The position numbers were made by a program, and so were the translations under genes. Positions 54,998 through 64,000 of a stretch of DNA of 64,000 nt are shown here, piece by piece. Position 1 is the first letter of the stretch; every line of letters begins with the position of its first letter. This DNA is from Pyrenophora tritici-repentis (taxonomy: Eukaryota > Ascomycota > Dothideomycetes > Pleosporales > Pleosporaceae). Where the stretch lies: assembly GCF_003171515.1 (NCBI RefSeq), contig NC_089399.1, positions 620,001-684,000 on the forward strand, written 5' to 3'. The notes beneath the pieces are model-generated. The model saw only the letters and a list, made by a program, of their open reading frames with translations, had not been told where the DNA came from and did no database searches.

Positions 54998-55950
54998 ATG
55001 ACCCCGGATCTTGAGCCCTTTGCGCGCGCCATATCGCGCGTGCTGGGCTGGGCCTATGTCCTTGCCTGGTACGTATGATACCTGTCTCATCACATCCAAA
55101 TCGCATACTGACCCCCTTTCCAGGAGCTTATCTTTCTACCCGCAACCTATATCGAATTACTTTCGCAAATCCACCCTCGGTCTCGCAATTGATTTTCCTA
55201 CCCTGAATGTGCTAGGCTTCGCATGCTATACAGTTTCTACCGCTTCCTTCCTCTATTCGCCTACAATAAAATCACAATACGCATACCGCCACCTGAATGC
55301 GCCTGAGACGACAGTGCGCTTCAATGACTTTCTCTTTGCGGCACATGGCGCAGTCATGTGTGTGATTATATACAGTCAGTTTTTCGAACGCATATGGGGG
55401 TTCGACGTGGGGAAGAGTCAGAGAGTCAGCCGGCCTGTGCTGTTCATCTGGTGGGCATGTGTGTTTGCTATTGTGTTTGTGATGCTGCTTGTGTTGAGGG
55501 ACGGATCTGTCGATGACTTTGACGTCTACAGTTGGGCCTGGATTGATGTTGTCCGTACTCATTTGCCCCAACATCCAATACTGCTTACTGACACGATGAC
55601 AGATTAATACCCTCGGCTACGTCAAACTCCTGACTGTATTAGTCAAGTATATACCCCAAGCCTGGGTCAACTATAAGCACAAGTCTACGGCTGGCTGGAG
55701 TATCTACCCCATGCTCCTCGATTTCGCTGGAGGCTGGCTATCCCTAGCACAGCTGTGTATTGATTCTGCGTTGGAGAATGATTGGGGTGGAGTAACGGGC
55801 AATCCTGTCAAGTTCGGTCTTGGAAACATTACAATCGTGTTTGATATCATCTTTATGATCCAGCATTACGTGCTATATCGGCACGTTGAGAAGAACAAGG
55901 AGGAGGATGAAGAAGAGCGACAGAGACTTGTAGGCAATGAGCTGGAGTAA
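54998..55950 (+). CDS. ERS1: Cystinosin-type PQ-loop transporter
   Basis: Vacuolar/lysosomal membrane protein of the cystinosin family, which exports cystine with protons. Three exons: 54998-55068, 55124-55550 and 55603-55950, giving 281 residues. The first PQ-loop is [20 protein letters not shown] and the second is [20 protein letters not shown], both with the Pro-Gln pair. Seven hydrophobic segments can be counted. The second loop is followed by [16 protein letters not shown] and [20 protein letters not shown], which carry the aspartates typical of cystinosin. The C terminus is acidic and charged. The donor of intron 2 is GTCCGT, the same unusual hexamer as in the cytochrome gene. The symbol follows the yeast homologue. 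Confidence 0.9.
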
Positions 55951-56230
55951 CGACTTAGAAACAAATATTCCAACGTATACATTTTCGTCTTACATCGGCT
56001 TTAATACAAGCCCCGGTGTCGACTAGGATACCGCGTCAACACAACTGCGAAAGGATGCCCCGCACTAACCTTCTGTCAATCCCGCAACTTCCCCACATGG
56101 TTTCCACATTGCCTTGAGCCGTTCCGGGAGAACATATACCCAGGATATCCAGATTTTAAAATCTACAAATAAACATACGCATGACTCTACACCTTGAGGT
56201 TCAATACAATTGATCGTTCCACAAAGCAAA

Positions 56231-57187
56231 ATGCCACCAAACTGGGACCGATTAATCCGCTTCATCGCAACAGACGACCGCGAACTGCGGGGTCAACCCA
56301 TCCTACCTTCCCCCGACTTCGACGTCGGCACAACGACCAAAGAAACAAAACTCAAAGCAAATGTCATCTCTGTTAAAAACAACGACATCTTCGACCCAGC
56401 TACGGCCGTCACCGATGAAGTCGTCACCGTCAAGAAACTTCTCGGACCTGTGACGCAACAAGAGGTGCCAATAATCCGATGCATAGGACTAAACTTTATA
56501 AAACACAGTACTTACTTACCCCCATCCCATCTCCCCCCCAAACAACCCCCCAAGCTTACTCCCACTACAGTCCAAGAAGGCGGCCGAACCCTCCCCCCCT
56601 ACCCCACCACCTTCATAAAAGCAAACACCTCCCTCAGTGACCACGCCTCCCCAATCATAATCCCAAAAATCGCCCAGGACAACCAAGCCGACTACGAAGG
56701 CGAACTCTGCTTCATCATCTCACGTGACGCAAAAGACGTCCTCGCCTCCTCCGCCCGCTCCTACATCGGCGCCTACCTCGCCGGCAACGACGTCAGCTCG
56801 CGGAAACTCCAACGCGACCCCCTCCTCGCAGGCACAGTCCCGCAGTGGAATTTCAGCAAAGGCTTCGACACCTTTGCGCCGCTCGGCCCCCAACTCGTCA
56901 ACAGCGCCGTCGTCGGCGATGTTAACCGGTTGGAGTTGCGAACGACGGTGAATGGCGAGGTGAGACAGCAGAGTGGGATAGAGGATTTATTGTTCAAAGT
57001 GGAGGAGTTGGTGAGTTATTTTAGTCAGGGGACGACGTTGAAGAAGGGCACGGTTTTTATGACGGGGACTTGTGCGGGGGTCGGGTATGCGATGGCAGAG
57101 CCGCAGTTTTTGAAACCGGGGGATGTGGTTGAGGTTAGGATTTGGCCTGAGGTGGGGACTTTGAGAAATTGGGTTGAGTTTGCTTAG
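56231..57187 (+). CDS. Fumarylacetoacetate hydrolase family protein
   Basis: Metal-dependent C-C bond hydrolase or decarboxylase fold (FAH family), 297 residues if spliced. Exons 56231-56507 and 56571-57187 flank a 63-nt intron that keeps the frame open. Splicing gives IGLNFIKHIQEGGRTLPPYPTTFIK, the conserved family block, whereas retention inserts 21 residues rich in Pro and Lys in its middle. Metal-binding and active-site blocks are DYEGELCFIISRDAKDV (with the conserved E-x-E type pair), GNDVSSRKLQ, QWNFSKGFDTFAPLGP and GTVFMTGTCAGVG. An upstream in-frame ATG at 56210 is possible. The substrate is not known; family members act on acylpyruvates, fumarylacetoacetate and related compounds. Confidence 0.9.
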   Translation: MPPNWDRLIRFIATDDRELRGQPILPSPDFDVGTTTKETKLKANVISVKNNDIFDPATAVTDEVVTVKKLLGPVTQQEVPIIRCIGLNFIKHSTYLPPSHLPPKQPPKLTPTTVQEGGRTLPPYPTTFIKANTSLSDHASPIIIPKIAQDNQADYEGELCFIISRDAKDVLASSARSYIGAYLAGNDVSSRKLQRDPLLAGTVPQWNFSKGFDTFAPLGPQLVNSAVVGDVNRLELRTTVNGEVRQQSGIEDLLFKVEELVSYFSQGTTLKKGTVFMTGTCAGVGYAMAEPQFLKPGDVVEVRIWPEVGTLRNWVEFA

Positions 57188-57983
57188 GAAGGGGGGTGGG
57201 AGGGGTGAGAGGGGAGGGGTGACAGCGATGGTGTGGGTAAACATCTGGTATTCTGTTCTCAATAGGTGTGTCTGACGTCTACAATGATTCTTGCGTACTA
57301 GGGCGTTGAGTATGTCATGTCACCCGAGTGTTTACTTAGGCAGGGGTTGAGAGGAAGCAGAGAGGGGAGGAGAAAATGCCGCATAGATCTACATATGTAC
57401 TGTTTTAATCCCGCACGCAACTTGAGTACTGAATATTCGAGAGCATGCCCATCTACCCGCACCACCCCCTCCCACTCTCTTTGTTTTTAGAACGCATCTT
57501 CCATAAAATTTGTCACACAGGGCTTTGCCAAAGGATTCGTCTGTATTGCGATATTTTGCTTGGCCGGATTTCAACTGCCCATGTCGTCGGCTCGGCTCGG
57601 CTCAACGCTGCTTGTCTAGCGGACGGACTTCCAAACAGCTGATCGGTATTGTATGTAAGTTTGAACGACGTCATGCATGAGCGGCGTATGTGACATGTAC
57701 TCTTACAGGTTTGCTTAGGGCAATCATGGTGATGTGTGCGTGTGGTGTGCTCAAAAAGTGAATGTTCAGGAAATTTGTAAAGTGTGTATCGTAAGGTTAT
57801 ATCGTTGATTCATTGACATTCTATAAACTATAAACTAACTTTTACTCGTTGCAGGCTGCCGGATTAGACACAACCTGCAACCACATCATAGTCATGCTTC
57901 TATTATGCATTCGCGATACAATAGGACACAGTCTCTTTCGCCTCCGCCTCACCGCTTGAGCCTTTCCCTGAACACACATCCAT
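57188..57983. other. Convergent 3' region between FAH-like and ENA genes
   Basis: About 800 bp between two stop codons. No gene or defined repeat was seen. It should hold both 3' UTRs. Confidence 0.4.
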
Positions 57984-60900
57984 CTAAGCCTTATCCTTCT
58001 CTTGCATATCCTCGGTACCCGCGGTGGAAGAGTTACTACTGTAATACCTTCCAAACACACGGTCCTCAATCTCCATGTTCTTGTCCACCTTGCCAGTGCC
58101 GTTCTTTGCCGCCTTACGACGGAAGTAAACACGCTTGCACCACTTCCAGGACTCGATACCGGCAAAGAAGATTCCACTCTCGATGAACACGATACCCCAC
58201 TCCCAGTCGATGGGCGCATGCTTGAACACAACTGTGTTGAGCACCGGGATATAGATGAGCGGGAACAGCGTAACAAAGCCAATCATGACCGCCCAGAACA
58301 AGAACTGGTTCCTCCACACGTCAATCATCCATTGCGTGAAGTAGCGTTTGCTACCGGGTTGCATGCGGAAGAAGGATCGGCGCATATCGATCATTTCCCA
58401 TGCCAAAAACAGGGCAAACCACGTCAAACAAGCAAATGTGCAGGCGCGGGCTCGGAATACCAGTTCACAGGACTCTGAGTAGGTTTCGTTGCAGCCCTGG
58501 CCGAGTTCTCCGTCGCCAAAACCAAAGACTACGAGCACGAAACTGGCGAGACAGAGGAGTGTGATCCAGAGACCGTATACGATCATGTCGACGAGGAACT
58601 CTAGCGTGAAGATACCCGTCTTGAGGGATTGGGGCGGTCGGTTCAAAATATCGGGGACAGCGCGCTCAAATCCGAGACCCATATCGGGAAGACCGGAGGT
58701 AGCCATGATGATCCAGACGACTTGTACGGGAGCAAGAGGGAAGACAGAGAGACCGGTACGGTCTTTGAACGCGAGACCGACAAGGAGAGTACCGGCTTGT
58801 GCCACGTTCTCTGCGAGCACGTGAAGCACGAATTTTTGAATGTTGTCAAAGATACGACGACCTTCTTCAATAGCAGCGAGGATAGAGGCAAAGTTGTCGT
58901 CTGTGAGAACGATATCGGATGCTTCCTTTGCTACGTCGGATCCAGCTTGACCCATGGCGATACCGACGTCGGCACGCTTGAGAGAGGGGGAGTCGTTTAC
59001 ACCGTCACCAGTCATGGCGCAGAAGCGGCCGCGGCGGTGGAGAGCTTCAATCATACGGACTTTTGTGCTGGGGGCACAGCGGGCGACGACGAGGGGCAAG
59101 ACGGCGAGTTCGTCGACTTGGTCATCGGTGAGCTCGTCGAATTCAGAGGCGGTCATTACGAGGGATCTGGCGATGTCGCCGGAGATCTTGCGGTAGCGGT
59201 CTGGAGAGGGGAGGATGCCGACTTCGATCGCAATGGCCTTCGCGGTTTCGGGGTGATCTCCAGTCAACATATGGACCTCAATACCAGCTTCGTGGCACTG
59301 GCGTACAGCGACAGCGGACTCAGGACGAGGAGGATCGTAAAGACCGATCAAACCACGGAAAACAAGCTCAGACTCAACCGAAGTACGTTGAACCTCCGCA
59401 CCCTTTTCAACATCAGCGGGATACCTCTTGCTAGCCAGAGCCAAAACACGGAGTCCAAGACCAGCAAGAGCCTGCATGTGAGACAGAATCTCCTCGCGGA
59501 ACTCATCAGTAACGGGCATGGATTGCTCCTTTCCGTCGGCCAGGTAGGTGGTACAGCTTTGAATAACGCGCTCGACAGCTCCCTTGGTGAAGGCATAGTT
59601 GCCGCTGGCGTGCTTCATGATAACAGACATGCGCTTGACGTCGGAGTCGAAAGGAAGTTCAACAAGATCCTCCCACTGAGGCGAGTCGCCCTTGACAAGG
59701 TTACTACGATTCATACCAAAGCGAGCGGCAAAGACCTGAATGGCGATCTCTGTAGGGTCTCCGTGTGCCTCCCAAGCTCCTTCGTTGTTCTGTTTGACAG
59801 CAGCGAGGTTGGCAAGGGAAGCAACCTTGAGGAATTCTCCGAATCCGGTGACATTGTGGCCATCAAGCTTATCAACGGGGATGAGATCACCGCATTTTTC
59901 TCCACCAGACTTGAGATCCATGTGGCTGGGCGCAGCGGAACCGAAGCGTACGTTACCCACTGTAGGGTCCTGGGGGGCAGTTGAGTCTTCGATGGTGTAG
60001 GTTCCAACACCCGGTATCCAAGCACCACGGGCAATCATCTTGCCCTGCGTGAGCGTACCCGTTTTATCGGAGCAGATGTCTGTAACGCCACCAAGGGCTT
60101 CCAGGGACTTGAGGTTCCGGACAATGACATTGCGAGTGACCATTGATTTGGTGCCGGCTGCCATTGTGATGGTGAGGACTACAACCAAACTGGCGGGGAT
60201 CATAGACAAGCCTGTTGCCACTGCGTAGATAATAACCTCTTGGCGAGAGCTAAACTTGTTGGCTGCAAGAACGATGATGGCGCATACAACGGCGATAAAG
60301 AAGAGCAATACCGCAAGCTTGGAAAGCTTCTTCTGGAGGGGAGTACCGACATTGAGACCGAGGAATCGTCCAATAGCATCGGTAGTGGTGAGCGTGTAAG
60401 CCTCGAGGTAACGATGCGGCTTTGCCTTTCCGTTCTCCTTGCGCTTGACAGGTCGAACCTTTGACTTGGTTTCACGCAGCTGAGCAGCGATGGCACCAAT
60501 CTCAGTGTATGCGCCCGTTGCGAAAACAATGCCCTTAGCGCGACCTTTGGTGACGCTGGACGAACTGTAGGCGACGTTGAGACGGTCTCCAGGACCAGTC
60601 TTTTCGTCGAAAGTGGCATCTTCTTGTTTGCGGACGGGGAGGGATTCTCCGGTGAGCAACGCTTCATCAGTCTCAAAGTTGACGGCTTCAAATACTCTGG
60701 AATATCGTTAGTCATTACTCTTAATGTACCCACGAGGTACTCGGGTGGAATTACTTACCTCATATCAGCGGGAATGGTGTCTCCGACCTTGACTTCGATG
60801 ACATCGCCGGGTACGACTTCAGCCGATGGGACAGTGACCTGTTGGCCACTTCGAATCAAGCGTGCAGTAGGCGAACTGAGATTGCGCAGGGAGTCCATGG

Positions 60901-61273
60901 TCTTTTCGGCCGACCACTCCTGGAAGAAACCGACGACGATGTTGAGGCCAATAACGAAGGCGACGACGCCACCTTCGATCCACGATTTGATACCGAAACT
61001 GACAGCCATGGCGAGAATCAAAACCAAGGTCATGGCGTTGGCGACTTGAGCGATGAGAATCTTGATTGGAGATACGCTCTCAGCTTCTCCGAGTTCGTTG
61101 GAGCCATACTCCTCCACACGGCGCTTGGCCTCTGCATCTGAGAGACCAGACCACTCTTCGGTCTTCAATTCGTCAACGACTTGTTGGAGTGTGAGACTGT
61201 GTGCGGGTTTCGACATTGGTTTGTTGGCTTGGCCACTGACGTGCCCTTCAAGGGCATTTGCTTTCTTCGCCAT
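57984..61273 (-). CDS. ENA1: ENA-type Na+-exporting P-type ATPase (type IID)
   Basis: Plasma-membrane pump exporting Na+ (and often K+ or Li+), 1075 residues. Two exons, 61273-60759 and 60696-57984, with a GTAAGT donor and a codon split at the join. Motifs in order: HSLTLQQVVDELKT at the N terminus, VVPGDVIEVKVGDTIPADMR, ALLTGES, IPASLVVVLTITMAAGTKSM in membrane segment 4 (IPASL is typical of ENA where calcium pumps have IPEGL), CSDKTGTLTQGKMIARGAWIPG, HGDPTEIAIQVFA, MLTGDHPETAKAIA and TGDGVNDSPSLKRADVGIAMG. The C-terminal half has the remaining membrane segments and a charged tail. It is head to head with a cation/H+ antiporter, 1.08 kb apart. Confidence 0.95.
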
Positions 61274-62354
61274 GATGGCGGTGTGTTGTTGTGTTCAAAA
61301 AGAGGTGTTGTATTCGGCAAGGTGTTGTAGTATGTTTGTTTGTGTAACGGCAAAACTCAAGGTAGTGGTCAACGCTCGAGTTTTCTGCGAATGCGCGTCC
61401 CGCGGGCTGGTGCCACGTGGACAAATTTGGTGGATTGGGTGTTGATTGTGGTATTCATAGAGTACTTCAGCACGGGGTATGGGACAGACTCCTCCAGAAT
61501 TACGCCGTGATTGGCGAGTTGGTGGGTTGCTCGGGGTGGGTAGGAGACACGAGAGTGGTGGGAAAGAGCTGGGAAGCAAACTTCAAGTGGAAGAGCAAAA
61601 GACCGACAAGAGGTAGCGATGAGGAAGAGCAGTTGAAAGGGACCTGGAGTTTCTATATGAATTATTCAGGTGGTGGGGAAGACGGTGTAGTCAAGTCAGT
61701 CAAGGCGTGTTGCGGAGACGTGCCAAGCGTCACGAGTTCTTGCCAAGTGCGATAGCGATGGCGAGGGCCAAGCAAAAAGGCAAACTTTTCTCCACTCTTG
61801 GCCGTGAAAGTGGCCATTGAGTGCGCGTCACGTTACCGGGGCCATCGGTGGTGGAGCGGATATACGGCACGCTCGCCCTTGGCAAGCCTCAGGATCTTCC
61901 CCAACCTGCCTTTTCGACTGACCCGGTGCAGACTTTTCGTTTCAACAAGCCAGTGGAGCAAACCATTGGCGTCTCGTACGCTCAAGCTTCTCCTTAGCGA
62001 GCTCAAGCATTATCCAGAGCTGCCGTGAGTGGTTGCTCAGCAGCCAGTTTGCAGGCACAACACGTCTTGGCGGCGTCGAGGCTCCGCCAAATATCCCGGC
62101 GCACGGTCCTCGTGGTGAACGAGAACGTGGAGAAAACTCTGGAGGCTATTCCTCGCGAACGACACGCTATCAGTGTGCATGCTTGGCTGTTTTGTTGGTC
62201 ATGGAAAGCGCTCCGTGGATGACGTCGTTGGTTTAGCGCAAACGGCTACAATAGCAGCCGCTCAGCTCATTGACACTGAGCCGAGGGCGATTGATCAAAC
62301 ACCAGCTTCAGCCACTGACCGCTTGCTGCATACGTATACGTACGCACGTCAAGA
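61274..62354. promoter_or_regulatory. Divergent intergenic region, ENA ATPase / cation antiporter
   Basis: About 1.08 kb between the two start codons, large enough to hold two promoters with shared upstream sites. Open frames of 60-110 codons on both strands show no domain. No specific salt- or pH-response site is claimed. Confidence 0.4.
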
Positions 62355-64000
62355 ATGTCGTCTTCTGATGCAGCTCCGTTCCTGCAGTACCATGAGCCCG
62401 AAAGTAAGCGACCCGCATTCCCCACACCATTGGCATGAAACCAGCCATCATTTTCACTAACCCAGCCAAGTCGTCGACATCCTGATCCTGGTGTCTTTCT
62501 TCACCTTCTTATGGATATCTGAATACGTTTCGGCCAAGCTGCTCCGCGCCGGCATCATTGGTCCCGTTGTCGTAGGGATCATCTACGGGGAGCCGTTGGC
62601 GAACCTACTGCACCGCGATTGGGCCGGTAAGCATCCTGGACAGCGGGAAAAAACAACCACATGCGACATTTACTGACTCTGCACCCCGGCTACTAGAGAC
62701 ATTCTTGTATCTTGGCTATATCGGCCTCGTCTTGATTATCTTTGAAGGCGGCCTGAGTACGCGTCTAGATCTACTCAAGGCCAACTTTACCTTGTCCATC
62801 TGTGGAGCGGCAACTGGTGTACTGTGTCCAATCGGTTTCAGCTATCTCTTGTTGTACCTTGGCTTCGGCTATGGCGCTGTCGAGACGTTTATCATCGGCG
62901 CCGCGTTGAGTGCAACGAGTCTAGGCACCACCTTTGCCGTTATCGCGGGCGCTTCCAAGGACGTGGATTTGAGTCAAACAAAAGTCGGCGCCGTCCTGGT
63001 CAGCGCCGCGGTTATTGACGATGTCACGGGACTCGTCATGTCGAGCGTCATTCACGACCTGGGAAGTATTGCGGATGGTGGCAATGTCAACCTGGGATGG
63101 CTAATCGGACGACCCATCGTGGCTTCAGCTGCCATGGCCATTCTCACACCCGTTCTCACAAAATGGGTGTTTGCTCCTCTGTTCCGAAGGTACATTGAAA
63201 AGCACTTTCACCGATTCGATCACATATCCAACATCATGCTTATGATTTTTGTCCTGTCCGCCTTCATCTCAATTGCAGCCTACGCAGGGACCTCGATCCT
63301 TTTCGGTGCCTTTCTTGCAGGTGCCTTCCTGACCTACCTCCCTTCTACGCATCCAGAAGGTCCGTTTGTGGTCATGTCACGAGAAGAAGGCGAGCGCTCA
63401 AAAGACAAGTCTCCGACTTTTGTTCACACGTTCGAATGCTACTGTTTAGACGCACAGCAATACGTCCTCGCACCTCTCTTTTTCGCTAGCATAGGCTTCG
63501 CGATCCCCTTTCTGGATCTATGGACTGGAGAAGCTATCTGGAAGGGCGTGGTATACACATTACTCATGCTCGCTGGCAAGGCTATTGTGGGATTATGGAT
63601 TCCACTCTGGGCAACCATCCAGCATGACCCCAAGAAAGCTCGGGAATCTCAGCAAGATTCCGTCGCTGAGAACGGCCAACCCTTGGAGAAAGTGCATTCC
63701 TCACCTTACTCACCCACCCGCAAAGCAGCCCTCCAATCCGCAACATCTCCAGCCATTCTACTCGGCATGGCCATGGTAGCCCGCGGCGAAATCGGCCTCT
63801 TGATTGTAGAAATTGGATACAACAACACGCCCTATGTCACGTCCGAGGGCTTTCTAACCGCCATCTGGGCTATTCTACTAAACACTATTATCGGGCCCGT
63901 ATGTGTCGGACTTGTAATCAAGTACAAGGGTGAGAAGATTGGCAAGGGCCCATGGGGACTTGTCCCGGGTCCTAACCAAGCGATTGAGGAGGAGATGGGG
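62355..64000 (+). CDS. CPA-type Na+/K+:H+ antiporter, 3' end beyond window
   Basis: Membrane antiporter of the Na+/H+ exchanger (CPA2-like) superfamily. Three exons, 62355-62403, 62471-62626 and 62697 to the edge, give 503 residues with no stop. Membrane segments include VVDILILVSFFTFLWISEYV-like and YLGYIGLVLIIFEGGLSTRL, the latter a family signature. SATSLGTTFAVIAGA and VGAVLVSAAVIDDVTGLVMS follow; the latter carries the paired Asp of the ion site. Another typical block is SAFISIAAYAGTSILFGAFLAGAFL. A cytosolic insertion with basic and serine residues lies between two late segments, before LLGMAMVARGEIGLLIVEIG. Two family members could fit (Na+/H+ or K+/H+ exchange), so no symbol is given. 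Confidence 0.88.

Noticed and set aside
61417..62236. Overlapping 60-110-codon frames between ENA and the antiporter
   Set aside because: Several frames on one strand overlap, none has a domain or splice structure; treated as the divergent promoter region.

Overview
This window looks like a chromosome segment of a filamentous ascomycete (Pezizomycotina), most likely a dothideomycete close to the Pleosporales. The evidence is many spliced genes with short 50-150 bp introns, GT-AG borders and CTAAC/CTGAC branch-like motifs; fungal core genes on both strands; secreted-protein genes; and a degenerate stretch with nonsense codons that look like C-to-T changes. The lineage below Pezizomycotina is an inference from overall style. 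All exon borders were read by eye from frame continuity, splice motifs and remembered family conservation.

Left part (1-33 kb), a normal gene landscape. In order: the 5' part of a chromate transporter (-), a small Gly/Tyr/Ser protein (-), splicing factor PRP17 (-), ER export receptor ERV14 (-), methionine aminopeptidase 1 (-), kynurenine 3-monooxygenase BNA4 (+), a secreted CDH-type cytochrome (+), a tiny cysteine-rich secreted protein with a 5-nt micro-exon (+), a DJ-1/PfpI protein lacking its nucleophile cysteine (-), the GPI transamidase subunit GPI17/PIG-S (+), a beta-lactamase-like serine hydrolase (+), a 6PGDH-like dehydrogenase (-), a secreted alpha/beta hydrolase (-), a DUF1996 secreted protein (-) and a Na+/K+-type (IIC-like) P-type ATPase (-). 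A MITE-like insertion lies at about 12.87-13.03 kb.

Middle part (about 34-46.5 kb), a repeat-rich, decaying island. A SINE-like element has a tRNA-like head, a (TAC)n tail and a perfect 13-bp target-site duplication. A second insertion of about 1.6 kb, also with a perfect 13-bp duplication and a trinucleotide tail, carries six 171-bp tandem units and splits an F-box-type gene. That gene has three in-frame stops, each one CpA-to-TpA change from a glutamine codon. Nearby are a stop-interrupted secreted-protein gene, unrecognised reading-frame fragments, and two tandem degenerate copies of a basic/RGG-type C-terminus.

Right part (46.8-64 kb), normal genes again: a possible small protein (+), threonine dehydratase ILV1 (+), a large WD40/BCAS3-like protein (-), a cystinosin-type PQ-loop transporter (+), a fumarylacetoacetase-fold hydrolase (+), and a head-to-head pair made of an ENA-type Na+ ATPase (-) and a CPA-type cation/H+ antiporter (+, running off the right edge). 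With the IIC-like pump, this gives three alkali-cation transport genes in the window. The others are mostly unrelated housekeeping genes, and no biosynthetic cluster, CRISPR array or rRNA was seen.
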